A stretch of DNA of 64,000 nucleotides from Blastococcus sp. TF02A-30. GTDB taxonomy: Bacteria > Actinomycetota > Actinomycetes > Mycobacteriales > Geodermatophilaceae. The position numbers were made by a program, and so were the translations under genes. Below are positions 27,490 to 35,368 of this stretch, in pieces. The stretch is taken from assembly GCF_003319185.1 (NCBI RefSeq), contig NZ_QOHJ01000008.1:62001-126000 (forward strand). The letters run 5' to 3'. Every line of letters begins with the position of its first letter. The stretch's first letter is position 1. The notes below the pieces were generated by a model that had not been told where the DNA came from, searched no databases, and saw only the letters and a list, made by a program, of their open reading frames with translations.

Positions 27490-28059
27490 ATGACCACCGC
27501 CGAGCCGGCGCACCGCACCGTCTCCCTGCACGAATGGCACGTGCTCGGCCCCGATGGGCTGCCGAGCCGGCACCGCACCGTCCACGTCCTGCGCGCGCTG
27601 CGGCCCGGACTGCGGGCCTACACCTTCCGGTTCGACAGCCGGGAGGCGCGGGTGACGGCGATCCGCGGCGCCCGAGCCGCCACCCCGCGCACCGAGCCCG
27701 ACGGGCTGACCGCCGTCGACCTGGTCTTCCCGCAGCCCATCGCCGCAGGGGAGACGGCCTCCCTCGAGTACGAGACCGTCTTCGAGTGGCGCTCGCCGCC
27801 CGCGCCCCAGGTGCGGCGGGCCGCGCGATCCCGCGTCGAGCGGCTGGAGATGCGGGTGCAGTTCTCGCCCGAGCGGCTGCCGGAGGAGCTGCGGTGGGCC
27901 GTCTGGGACGGGTACGGCCCGGACGCTCGGGTCCGCGCCGCGGAGGTGGTGGCGCTCGACCACGACTGCGCCGCGCACCGCTTCGTCGACGAGATGCAGG
28001 GCGTCACCGTGGGCTTCACCTGGACCTGGCCTCCCGGGAGGGGATCCGCAGCGGAGTGA
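27490..28059 (+). CDS. Hypothetical soluble protein (189 residues)
   Basis: ATG at 27490 with GGACGGAGG just upstream. No signal peptide or membrane helix. The sequence looks like an all-beta fold: alternating hydrophobic strands such as GLRAYTFRFDSREARVTAI and ETASLEYETVFEWRSPP, and a Trp-rich end VTVGFTWTWPPG. I do not recognise the family. It is divergently paired with the pseudo-receiver LuxR regulator at 26861-27427, so it may be its target. Confidence 0.7.
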   Translation: MTTAEPAHRTVSLHEWHVLGPDGLPSRHRTVHVLRALRPGLRAYTFRFDSREARVTAIRGARAATPRTEPDGLTAVDLVFPQPIAAGETASLEYETVFEWRSPPAPQVRRAARSRVERLEMRVQFSPERLPEELRWAVWDGYGPDARVRAAEVVALDHDCAAHRFVDEMQGVTVGFTWTWPPGRGSAAE

Positions 28060-28143
28060 CGCGGGGGTCGGTTGGGGCGCGACACGGGCCCGTCGTGACG
28101 GAGTGGTCTCAGGTTCGGGCCCCTGCCTGCCGATGATCAGGAC

Positions 28144-29019
28144 GTGGTGTGGGCATGGGTGGTCGGCGGGCTGGCGGTGTGGCTGGTCCTCGCCGTGACG
28201 TTCGGCGTCGTCCTGGGCCGTGGGATCCGGCTCGCCGACCGCCGCGAGCTGCGCTCGGACACCCAGCTCACCACCGCCGACGTGCCCGGCCTGGCCGCCG
28301 CCCCGGCACCCGCCCCGGTCGCCGCCCGGGTCCGCCGCCGCGCCGTTCCGCTGCCGCCCGTCGGCATCGCGCTGGCCGGGCTCGCCGTCGCGCTCATGAC
28401 CGTCGGCTACGCCGTCCGGCTCGGCGAGTTCGACGGGCCCTTCGCCCGCGCCCTCGACATGGACGCGCCCTTCGCCCTGCCCCGCATGTTCGTGGCGTCG
28501 GTCTTCGCCGCCGCCGCGCTCGCCGCCGTCGCCGGTGCGGGCCGGCTGTCCGGCCGCCGCGGGTGGTGGCTGGGCGTCGCCCTCGTCGGCGGGCTCATCG
28601 CCTCGGTCAAGGCCGGTGGCACGGTGCACGCCGACGGGATGCAGGCCCTCCGCGACGCCGTGGGCGAGGCCGGCGCGTTCGCCGTCAGCGCCGCCCTCGC
28701 GCTCGGCGCCGTCGCCGGGCTCTGGTTCCTCAGCCGCACCGAGCGCCGTGACCGCCGCCGCGTCCTCGGCACCCTCGCGCTCTACGCCGTCGCCTCGGTC
28801 GGGCTGTCCGCCGTCTCCGGTGCCGTGCCCTCCGGGCTGGCCGCGACCGCCACCTACCTCGAGGAGTCCGGCGAGGCCCTGGCCGCCGTCTCGTTCCTCA
28901 TGGCCGTGCTCATCGGCGTCGCCCCGCGCCTGGTGCTGCCGGCCGACTGGGCGCTGCGCCGCGCCGCGGACGCCGAGACCCTCGACGTCCCCGCCGCCGT
29001 CCGGCCCCTCTCCCGCTGA
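28144..29019 (+). CDS. Polytopic membrane protein of unknown function
   Basis: 291 residues. GTG at 28144 (or the adjacent GTG at 28147). The first helix MVWAWVVGGLAVWLVLAVTF is followed by GVVLGRGIRLADRRELRSDT, matching the small protein at 21801-21968. A Pro/Ala linker (residues ~50-70) leads to about six further helices (GIALAGLAVALMTVGYAV, ASVFAAAALAAVAGAG, WWLGVALVGGLIASVKAGG, FAVSAALALGAVAGLWFL, LGTLALYAVASVGLSA, AVSFLMAVLIGVAPRL), the layout of DUF998-like proteins. Precedes cysQ by 50 bp on the same strand. Confidence 0.75.
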   Translation: MVWAWVVGGLAVWLVLAVTFGVVLGRGIRLADRRELRSDTQLTTADVPGLAAAPAPAPVAARVRRRAVPLPPVGIALAGLAVALMTVGYAVRLGEFDGPFARALDMDAPFALPRMFVASVFAAAALAAVAGAGRLSGRRGWWLGVALVGGLIASVKAGGTVHADGMQALRDAVGEAGAFAVSAALALGAVAGLWFLSRTERRDRRRVLGTLALYAVASVGLSAVSGAVPSGLAATATYLEESGEALAAVSFLMAVLIGVAPRLVLPADWALRRAADAETLDVPAAVRPLSR

Positions 29020-29069
29020 CGGCATCCCGGTTCAGGAGGATGAGCGCCTCCGACCCGGACGGACGTGCC

Positions 29070-29825
29070 ATGACCCAGACCGATTCCGACACCGCCGCCG
29101 CCCTGGCGCGCGCGGCCGGCGAGCTGCTCCTCGTCGTGCGCCGCCGTGCCGACCTGCCCGACGCGGCGGCCCGCAAGGCCGCGGGGGACGCCGAGTCGCA
29201 CCGGTTCCTGGTCGACCAGCTCGCCCTCCTGCGCCCCGGCGACGCCGTCCTCTCCGAGGAGGGGGCCGACGACGCCGCCCGCCTGACCGCGGAGCGGGTG
29301 TGGATCGTCGACCCGCTCGACGGCACCCGCGAGTTCTCCGAGCCCGGCCGCAGCGACTGGGCGGTGCACGTGGCGCTGTGGGCCGACGGCGAGCTGGCCG
29401 CCGGTGCCGTCGCGCTGCCGGCCGAGGGCGTGGTGCTCAGCACCGGTGAGCCCCCGGTGCTGCCCGGCGCCGTCGAGGGGCCGATCCGGCTGGCGGTCAG
29501 CCGCAGCCGGCCGCCGGCGCTGGTCGAGGACCTCGCCGCCCGGCTCGACGGCACGCTGGTGCCGATGGGTTCGGCCGGCGTCAAGGCGATGGCCGTCGTG
29601 CGCGGCACGGCGGACGCCTACGTGCACGGCGGCGGCCAGTACGAGTGGGACTCCGCCGCTCCGGTCGCCGTCGCCCGCGCCGCGGGGCTGCACACCAGCC
29701 GGCTGGACGGCTCCCCGCTGCGCTACAACCAACCGGACCCGTGGCTGCCCGACCTGCTGATCTGCCGGCCCGAGCTGGCCGACCGGCTGCTGGCCGAGCT
29801 GGCGGGCCTGGGACCGCCGCGGTGA
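29070..29825 (+). CDS. cysQ: 3'(2'),5'-bisphosphate nucleotidase, inositol-monophosphatase family
   Basis: 251 residues. Predicted to dephosphorylate PAP/PAPS in sulfur metabolism. Metal-binding IMPase motifs: LSEEGADD (Glu), VWIVDPLDGTREF (the DPLDGT signature) and QYEWDSAAPVAVA (the WD-x-AAP signature). I chose the ATG at 29070, where family similarity starts (MTQTDSDTAAALARAAGELL); an ATG at 29040 fits badly because the AGGAGG there abuts it. The stop overlaps the VanZ start (GTGA). The APS kinase at 30275-31276 makes the substrate precursor, so a PAPS cycle is encoded here. Confidence 0.88.
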   Translation: MTQTDSDTAAALARAAGELLLVVRRRADLPDAAARKAAGDAESHRFLVDQLALLRPGDAVLSEEGADDAARLTAERVWIVDPLDGTREFSEPGRSDWAVHVALWADGELAAGAVALPAEGVVLSTGEPPVLPGAVEGPIRLAVSRSRPPALVEDLAARLDGTLVPMGSAGVKAMAVVRGTADAYVHGGGQYEWDSAAPVAVARAAGLHTSRLDGSPLRYNQPDPWLPDLLICRPELADRLLAELAGLGPPR

Positions 29826-30247
29826 CGCCCCGCCGCGCCGGGGTGCTCCTCGCCGGCTACCTCGTCGTCGTCGCGGTCCTCGCCTTCTCCCCGCTGCAGC
29901 GCAGGCTGGCCGACGGGGCGAGGTCGCTGCTCGCCGAGACGGTCCCGGCCACGTGGAGCGGCCGCGGCGTGGGCGAACCGCTGGCCAACGTGGTCTTCTT
30001 CGTGCCGCTCGCGCTGCTGCTGTGCCTGGCCCTCCCGCGGGTTCACCCGCTGGCCGTCCTCGTGGGCTGCGTCCTCGCCTCGGTCGGCATCGAGGTGACC
30101 CAGGCGGTGTTCCTCCCGGCGCGGACGCCGTCGGCCCTCGACGTCACGGCCAACTCGGCGGGTGCCCTGCTGGGGGTCGTCCTCCACCAGGTGCTCCTCG
30201 CCGTCCGACGTTCCCGCGACCGGGACGGCGGGGTCCCTGACGCCTAG
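29822..30247 (+). CDS. VanZ-like family membrane protein
   Basis: 141 residues; GTG start overlapping the cysQ stop. Four helices (VLLAGYLVVVAVLAFSP; PLANVVFFVPLALLLCLAL; LAVLVGCVLASVGIEVTQ; ANSAGALLGVVLHQVLLAV) with the conserved N-VVFF-PL, GIE-TQ and D-x-N-x-x-GALLG motifs that define VanZ/phosphotransbutyrylase-like membrane proteins. VanZ lowers teicoplanin susceptibility by an unclear route; other members occur in envelope contexts. Expression is coupled to cysQ. Confidence 0.85.
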   Translation: MTPRRAGVLLAGYLVVVAVLAFSPLQRRLADGARSLLAETVPATWSGRGVGEPLANVVFFVPLALLLCLALPRVHPLAVLVGCVLASVGIEVTQAVFLPARTPSALDVTANSAGALLGVVLHQVLLAVRRSRDRDGGVPDA

Positions 30248-30274
30248 CCCGACGTCCGGAGCGCGGCGCCCCGC

Positions 30275-31276
30275 TCAGCTGAGGGCGGCCAGGACCTGGC
30301 GGGCGCACTCGTCGACGCTCCGCCCCGCCGTCTCCACGGTGACCTCGGCGTCGGTCGGCGTCTCGTACGGGTCGCTGATCCCGGTGAACTGCGGGATCTC
30401 ACCGGCCCGCGCCCTGGCGTACAGGCCCTTGCGGTCGCGGGCCTCGCAGTCGGCCAGCGACGTCGCCACGTGCACGAGAACGAAGCTGCCGGGCCCGGCC
30501 TGCGCCTCCACCTCGCGGCGGACGTCGGCCCGCACGTCGGCGTAGGGAGCGATCGGCGCGCACACCGCGATGCCACCGTGCTTGGCGATCTGCGCGGCCA
30601 CCCAGCCGATCCGGCGCACATTGGTGTCCCGGTCCTGCTTGGAGAAGCCGAGGCCGGCCGACAGGTGGGTGCGCACCTCGTCGCCGTCCAGCAGGGTCAC
30701 CGTGCGGCCGTCCTCGACCAGCAGCTCCACCAGGCGGGCCGCGACCGTCGACTTCCCGGCGCCCGAGAGCCCGGTGCAGAAGACCACCCGGCCGCCGGTG
30801 CGGGCGCCGCTGCCCTCGACCCGGCTGCCGATCAGCCTGGCCCCGTAGGCGGCGGCGAGCTCCTCGGCCGGCACCTCCGGAGCACCCGGCGTCACCGGCA
30901 CGTGGACGACGACGACGTCGCGGCCGGTCCGCTGCCAGGCGGCGGCCTGCGCCGCGAGGCTCCCGGAGTCGGCGGAGAGGCCCGCGGCCGGGAGCAGCGC
31001 GAGCACCCGGTCAGGGAGAGCGGCGTGGTCGTCCGGCGGCGTGCCGACCCACGCGGCGGGGGAGGTGCCCCCGAGCTGGTCGCGCACCGCACCCGGGCTG
31101 CGCCAGCGGGGGAGCTCGACGACGGCGAGGTCGCCGCCTTCCGTGGTGGCGACCAGCACGCCCTGCGCGTCCTCGTACTCCTCCGCCTCGGGCAGGCGGG
31201 GGCGCCCGGCCAGGCCGAACCCGTAGCGGGCAACCGCGGCGACCGCGGCGTCGTCGAGCCGTGCGCGCGATGCCAT
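30275..31276 (-). CDS. cysC: Adenylylsulfate (APS) kinase with an extra N-terminal domain
   Basis: 333 residues, about 150 longer than ordinary APS kinase. Residues ~160-333 form the kinase: P-loop FCTGLSGAGKST (169-176), LLDGDEVRTHLSAGLGFSKQ, DRDTNVRRIGWVA and ARAGEIPQFTGISDPYE, phosphorylating APS to PAPS. Residues 1-150 (GVLVATTEGGDLAVVELPRW, then VVVVHVPVTPG) are not a CysN-type GTPase; they may be a worn ATP-sulfurylase/PUA-like region but I cannot assign them. With cysQ nearby this implies PAPS use, perhaps for sulfation, although no sulfotransferase is visible. Convergent with VanZ. Confidence 0.9.
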   Translation of the reverse strand: MASRARLDDAAVAAVARYGFGLAGRPRLPEAEEYEDAQGVLVATTEGGDLAVVELPRWRSPGAVRDQLGGTSPAAWVGTPPDDHAALPDRVLALLPAAGLSADSGSLAAQAAAWQRTGRDVVVVHVPVTPGAPEVPAEELAAAYGARLIGSRVEGSGARTGGRVVFCTGLSGAGKSTVAARLVELLVEDGRTVTLLDGDEVRTHLSAGLGFSKQDRDTNVRRIGWVAAQIAKHGGIAVCAPIAPYADVRADVRREVEAQAGPGSFVLVHVATSLADCEARDRKGLYARARAGEIPQFTGISDPYETPTDAEVTVETAGRSVDECARQVLAALS

Positions 31277-31375
31277 GCGCCCATCTTGCAAGGTGGGCTC
31301 CGGAGCCGTTGCCACACCGGTGCGGGTGCGACAGCCTGGCACCGGCAACCCCGTGCACCGGAGCGGAGGTTCTCC

Positions 31376-31762
31376 GTGCCCCAGCTCGACCCGCCCCCGG
31401 CCCTGTGGCCGGTCGAGGCCGGCCTCCTGCGGCGGGCGCACGCGCCGGACGTCACGATCGACACCGAGGCCGGGCCGCCGGTGCACCTCCTGCTGGTCAC
31501 CGAGTGGCTGGAGAGCATCGCCTTCCACCTCTCCTGGCCGTGGACCAGCGGGGACCCGGTCTGCAGCGCGCGGCAGGCCTACCGGCTGGAGGACGCCGCG
31601 GGGCACGCCCTGCCGCTGATCGACTCGCGGGTGATGCCCCTGGCCGGCCGCATGAACGAGGTGACGTTCTTCGACACCACGTCGCTGGACGGTCCGCAGA
31701 CCCTGGCCCTGCGGCTGCGCTGCCGCCTGGCCGTGCCGCTCGACATCCCCGTCGGCGGCTGA
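31376..31762 (+). CDS. Hypothetical soluble protein (128 residues)
   Basis: GTG at 31376 with GCGGAGG eight bases upstream. No signal peptide or membrane helix. Mixed alpha/beta-looking sequence with VHLLLVTEWLESIAFHLSWP, a segment RQAYRLEDAAGHALPLIDSR and a beta-rich end LALRLRCRLAVPLDIPVGG. I recognise no family. Divergent from the APS kinase gene, 99 bp apart. Confidence 0.6.
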   Translation: MPQLDPPPALWPVEAGLLRRAHAPDVTIDTEAGPPVHLLLVTEWLESIAFHLSWPWTSGDPVCSARQAYRLEDAAGHALPLIDSRVMPLAGRMNEVTFFDTTSLDGPQTLALRLRCRLAVPLDIPVGG

Positions 31763-31837
31763 GCCGCTGCCGCTGCCCGGCCGCCGCCGCGCGCGGAGGC
31801 GTTGGCCGGGCGGCGGCCGCCACCGATACTCGGCGGC

Positions 31838-32389
31838 GTGGGTTGGGACCTGGACGTGCTGGAAGCGATCGATGCCCACCGCACCGCATGGGCGGATGCT
31901 CTCGCCACGGGCCTGATGGACGCCGGCCAGCCGACCGCCACCTACGTGGCCGCCTTCGTGGTCGCGCTGCTCTTCGCCGGCATCTTCCGGGCCTGGGGCG
32001 CGGTGGCCGCGGCGCTGGTGGCGACCGTCGCGGCCACCGCGATCGCGGAGTGGGCCAAGGAGGTCGTCGGCCGGCCGCGCCCACCCGGCGACCTCGCCCT
32101 GGTGCCCACCGACGGCACCGCCATGCCCTCGTCGATCGCTGCGCTCACGGCCGGCGCGGCCGTCCCCATCGTGCTCTGGGGGTTGCGCCGGTCGGACGTC
32201 GTCGGGCGGGTGATCGCCGGGGTCCTCGTCGCGGGGACGCTGCTGGTCGGCGCCAGCATGGTGTACCTGGGGGCGCACTGGCTGAGCGACGTGCTGGTCG
32301 GCTGGGTGCTGGGCGCGGCCCTCGGGATTCTCGCCTCACGCCTGCTCGACCGCCGCTCCACCCTCCCGGACCGGGCCGCCCGGACGTAG
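31838..32389 (+). CDS. PAP2-superfamily membrane protein with degenerate active site
   Basis: 183 residues from the GTG at 31838 (a TTG at 31802 would add 12). Five to six helices. PAP2 motif 1 is kept (KEVVGRPRP), but motif 2, normally PSGH, reads PSSIAAL and lacks the catalytic His, and in motif 3, normally SR-x5-H-x3-D, the Arg is replaced (ASMVYLGAHWLSD) while His and Asp remain. Phosphatase activity is therefore doubtful. It may be a lipid-binding relic or use a different chemistry. Compare the fully conserved PAP2 domain in the protein at 37806-39239. Confidence 0.75.
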   Translation: MGWDLDVLEAIDAHRTAWADALATGLMDAGQPTATYVAAFVVALLFAGIFRAWGAVAAALVATVAATAIAEWAKEVVGRPRPPGDLALVPTDGTAMPSSIAALTAGAAVPIVLWGLRRSDVVGRVIAGVLVAGTLLVGASMVYLGAHWLSDVLVGWVLGAALGILASRLLDRRSTLPDRAART

Positions 32390-32418
32390 GGCACCCGCGC
32401 GGCCGGCGGCGGAACGAC

Positions 32419-32769
32419 TCAGCGGTGCCGGTGCAGGGGCGACCGCTTCCGGGGTTCGGGTGCGGTGGCCGCACCGGCGTGGTCGTCGGTCGTCGGGTGA
32501 TCGGACCGGCTGGTGCCGGCCGGTGGGTGGACGGCACGGCGCAGCGGGCCACCGGAGCCCCGGCCCCTGCGAGCGCGGGGCGGCGGCGCGGCGCGGGGCG
32601 GCGGCGCGGCGCGGAGCGGTGGCGCGGCACGGACCGGTGGCGCGGCCATCGTCGTGGGCCGGGGGCGTTCCTCGCGCGCGTCGGAGCGGCGGAGGTACCA
32701 CCCCGTCAGGAGGGCTAGCGGGAGGGCGAGCGCCATCCACGCCAGGGCCGCGATCCACACCCAATCCAT
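32419..32769 (-). CDS. Small membrane protein with a proline/arginine-rich tail (116 residues)
   Basis: ATG at 32769. Begins MDWVWIAALAWMALALPLAL, one transmembrane helix, then LLTGWYLRRSDAREERPR and a low-complexity Ala/Pro/Arg tail containing several APP(P)RA-like repeats (residues ~40-75). The N-terminus belongs to the M-x-W helix group seen also at 21801-21968, 28144-29019 and 43011-43211. Function unknown. The tail repeats produce matching low-complexity sequence on the other strand, which I do not regard as coding. Confidence 0.6.
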   Translation of the reverse strand: MDWVWIAALAWMALALPLALLTGWYLRRSDAREERPRPTTMAAPPVRAAPPLRAAPPPRAAPPPRARRGRGSGGPLRRAVHPPAGTSRSDHPTTDDHAGAATAPEPRKRSPLHRHR

Positions 32770-32984
32770 TGAGGCCGCCCGATCACATCAGCGTCCCTAC
32801 GGTGCAGCCAGAGTCGCATGCTGCCGGATGGCCAGTGTGCGGCGTCCGCCCGCGCGGCGACAACGCGAGCGCGGCCGGCATCCCGTCCCGCTGGGCGGCA
32901 GCGGAGCGTCGGAGCCGCCTCGTCGTCGGCTCGTCGCCCTCCGCCAGCGTTTCCCCGCCGGCTGGGCCGGACGCCGCCGGGTGG

Positions 32985-33629
32985 TCAACCCCGCCGGGGC
33001 CGCAGGAACGGGACCTCCCCCCGCGCCGCGTCCAGCAGCCGGGGCAGCCCGTCGAGGCCGGAGCGGCGCAGGAACTCCCCGAACGCAGTGGTGCCCGGGC
33101 CTGCCGCCACCGGACCGTGACGCCCGTTCCCGGGGCCGGTGCGGAAGCGTGAGCGCAGGACGACCTCGCCGTCGCGGCCCCGGTGAGCCAGGCGGACGAC
33201 CGCCGGGCCCCGGCTGGTCACCTTCACCGCCGCGGCGATCGCGACCAGCGCGGGGAGCAGCAGCAGGGCGACCAGGACGGCGATCGCGCGGTCGAGGGCG
33301 CCGACCGCGTCCCGTCCGCGTCCGGGTGCCCGCCCGACCCGCGCCAGCGCGAGAGCGACGGCGGCCGTGAGCAGGACGAGCAGCGCTGCCAGCGGGAGCC
33401 CGCTCCAGGCGAGCGCGCCCGCCGTTGCGACGGCCGCGACGGCACCGACCAGCGTGCGGGACCGCCTGGGGTTGCGGCGTCCCGCGGGGTCGGTCGGCGG
33501 TTCCGGCTGCGGCGGCGGCGTGCCGCCGGAAGAGGTGCCGGTCAGTTCCCCGGCGCGGATCCGGACGCGCGGAGCCGGCGCGCCCGCCCCGTGGCCGAGC
33601 GCGCGGTGCAGGGACGTGGAATGCCTCAT
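32985..33629 (-). CDS. Degenerate phosphoglycosyltransferase-like membrane protein
   Basis: 214 residues. The N-terminal half is a Pro/Arg-rich tail and two helices (TLVGAVAAVATAGALAWSGL; AALLVLLTAAVALALARVG). The C-terminal half clearly follows the bacterial sugar transferase pattern: DRAIAVLVALLLLPALVAIA, VKVTSRGPAVVRLAHRGRDG, then FGEFLRRSGLDGLPRLLDAA. However, the catalytic Asp-Glu of SLDELP has become LDGLP, the FR-M region is eroded and the final SLVGPRP is FLRPRRG. The frame is open, so it may be a maintained pseudo-enzyme rather than a fresh pseudogene. The active versions are at 18465 and 49965. Confidence 0.65.
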   Translation of the reverse strand: MRHSTSLHRALGHGAGAPAPRVRIRAGELTGTSSGGTPPPQPEPPTDPAGRRNPRRSRTLVGAVAAVATAGALAWSGLPLAALLVLLTAAVALALARVGRAPGRGRDAVGALDRAIAVLVALLLLPALVAIAAAVKVTSRGPAVVRLAHRGRDGEVVLRSRFRTGPGNGRHGPVAAGPGTTAFGEFLRRSGLDGLPRLLDAARGEVPFLRPRRG

Positions 33630-33753
33630 CACGATCAAGTCCTCGAAGGTGCGGGGGATGCACACGGGCTGACGGAGCCGGCCGCACCGGCCGGGCAGCG
33701 ACGTGTGCGCTGGCGGAGGTGGCGCGCGCAGGGCTGCGCGACGCGACCGGCCG

Positions 33754-35199
33754 TCAGTCGGGCCGGGTCCCCGGCTGGTGGTCGCAGCTCAGGGCCGGAC
33801 CGGAGAGCAGCCCGAGCATTCGCGCCTGCGCGCGGGTGAGCGTGGCGTTCAGGGTTCCCGCGGTGACGGCGAGCTCGTGGTCCACGCCGCCGCCCTGACC
33901 GGAGGCGCCGGCAGCGGAGCCGGTGCACCCGCCGCCGGGCGCGTTCGGCGAGTGCGCCGGGGCCACCGGTGCGGCCGGGCCAGAGCCTGCCGGCGGGGGA
34001 GGCGGTGGTGGGGGCAGCGGGAGCGGAGGCGGGGCCGATGCCGGAGCGGCGGTTGCGGCCGGGTGCGTCGTGGCACGGACGGGAGCGGCACCGGGGAGGG
34101 CTGCCCCCGTGCGCCGGTCCGGGCCGTCGACCGGTGGGGGGCCGTGCGGCGACGTGCTCATCGGCCGGTCCACCGTCGGGCCGCCCACCGGGGTCGCGTT
34201 GACCGCAGCGGCCGGGACGCCGGATCCGGCCGCTGGGGCGGTGGGCCCGGCTGCGGCGGCGGTGGACCCGGTCGCGGCCGCGGTCGACTCGGCCGCAGCG
34301 GTGGAGCCGGTCGTGGTGGCGGTGGAGTCGGTGGCCGGGGCGGTGGAGTCGGTGGCGGGCGCGGTGGGGTCGGTGGCGGGCGCGGTGGGGTCGGTGGCGG
34401 TGCCCTCCGCCGGTGCCGTCGTCGTCGCCGGTGCGGTCCCGTTCCCCGTCGGTGCGTCCGCCCCGGTCGTCGTCGTGGCCGGGGTCGTGGTCCCCGTCGT
34501 GCTGCCCGTCGTGCTGCCCGAAGCGGGAGCGGGCGCCTCGTCAGCCGGCCGGGGGTCGCTGGTCGGCGGGCTCGGGCGCGGGCTCGGGCGCGGGCCGGGT
34601 GCTGAGCCGGCCCCCGGATCGGGGGAGCTCGTCCCGGCGCCGTCGGCCGGGGGTGGTGCGGGGACGGGATCCGGGGTGTGCGGGACCGGCGCCGGCGGGG
34701 GCGGGGGTGCGGACTGCGCCGCCCCGGCGGGCCGGTCCGTCGCCGCCGGCGGTCGGGGAGCGGGCGTCGCGCTGCTCGGCGGAGGCGGGGCGGCCGTCTC
34801 CGCGGCCCAGGGCTCGGCCCGCTCCTGGCCGGACTGCGACGCGGAGGCCGGCTGCGCGGCGGGGGTGCCGGACGGCGCCCCGGCCTGGCCGGGGGCGGTG
34901 GCCTGGCCGGGGGCGGTGGCCTGGCCGGGGGCGGTGGCCTGGCCGGGGGCGGTGGCCTGGCCGGGGGCGGTGGCCTGGCCGGGGGCGGTGGCCTGGCCGG
35001 GGGCGGTGGCCTGGCCCGGCGCGGTGGTGAGGCCGGGCGGGGCGGCCGCCGAGCCGCCGCCGGTCTCCGCGCGGGCGTTGCCGGACAGCGCACCGAGCAG
35101 AAGCCAGGCGCAGGTCAGGAGCAGGAGCACCAGGGGCACGCGGAGGGGGAGCCCGCGCAGCGCGACGGCACGGTCCGCCCCGCCGTCGTCACCCGCCAT
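33754..35199 (-). CDS. Secreted proline/alanine/threonine-rich protein with hexapeptide repeats
   Basis: 481 residues; ATG at 35199 preceded by GGAGG. Signal peptide: positive N-terminus, LPLRVPLVLLLLTCAWLLLG, and a possible cleavage after NARA. Residues ~55-105 are tandem APGQAT hexapeptides encoded by the 18-bp minisatellite at 34883-35026. The middle is unstructured, rich in P, A, T, S with DPTAPAT/DSTAPAT-like and poly-Pro runs, typical of a wall-spanning stalk. The last ~70 residues are different (GGGVDHELAVTAGTLNATLT, then ARMLGLLSGPALSCDH) with two Cys, perhaps a small folded or disulfide-bonded head. Function unknown; a cell-surface role is likely. Confidence 0.7.
   Translation of the reverse strand: MAGDDGGADRAVALRGLPLRVPLVLLLLTCAWLLLGALSGNARAETGGGSAAAPPGLTTAPGQATAPGQATAPGQATAPGQATAPGQATAPGQATAPGQATAPGQAGAPSGTPAAQPASASQSGQERAEPWAAETAAPPPPSSATPAPRPPAATDRPAGAAQSAPPPPPAPVPHTPDPVPAPPPADGAGTSSPDPGAGSAPGPRPSPRPSPPTSDPRPADEAPAPASGSTTGSTTGTTTPATTTTGADAPTGNGTAPATTTAPAEGTATDPTAPATDPTAPATDSTAPATDSTATTTGSTAAAESTAAATGSTAAAAGPTAPAAGSGVPAAAVNATPVGGPTVDRPMSTSPHGPPPVDGPDRRTGAALPGAAPVRATTHPAATAAPASAPPPLPLPPPPPPPPAGSGPAAPVAPAHSPNAPGGGCTGSAAGASGQGGGVDHELAVTAGTLNATLTRAQARMLGLLSGPALSCDHQPGTRPD
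34883..35026. repeat. 18-bp minisatellite, eight tandem units
   Basis: Seven identical copies of GCCTGGCCGGGGGCGGTG from 34883 to 35008 plus one variant unit to 35026. The unit is a multiple of three, so copy changes keep the frame and would lengthen or shorten the APGQAT repeats of the secreted protein encoded on the minus strand. Confidence 0.95.
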
Positions 35200-35328
35200 C
35201 GTGGAGGTCCTCCCCGGGCGCACTGCTGCGCCCTGCTAGCGCACGCTGGACCACACGGGTGGGACGGGGCAACCACTACGCGCCTCGCGGAGCCGGCTCC
35301 CGGCCTGCTGTCACGCTGAGTAGTCGCG

Positions 35329-35355
35329 CACCACCGCGGTTCCGGAATGGTGGTG
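35329..35355 (-). terminator. Possible hairpin terminator after the PHP-domain gene
   Basis: Arms CACCACC (35329-35335) and GGTGGTG (35349-35355) with a 13-base loop, 13 bases past the minus-strand stop at 35369. The position fits a terminator for the doxX-PHP operon; the stem is short and lacks a T-tract. Confidence 0.4.
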
Positions 35356-35368
35356 CCGGGTGGAGCGG

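Noticed and set aside
34883-35026. Tandem repeat considered as a CRISPR array
   Set aside because: Units are contiguous with no spacers and are in frame with a coding sequence; no cas genes are present.
33923-35239. Long plus-strand frame (438 codons, Gly/Val/Ala-rich) opposite the secreted repeat protein
   Set aside because: It is the mirror of a Pro/Ala/Thr low-complexity gene and the 18-bp repeat; it has no plausible domain, signal or ribosome site, whereas the minus-strand frame has a signal peptide and a GGAGG site.
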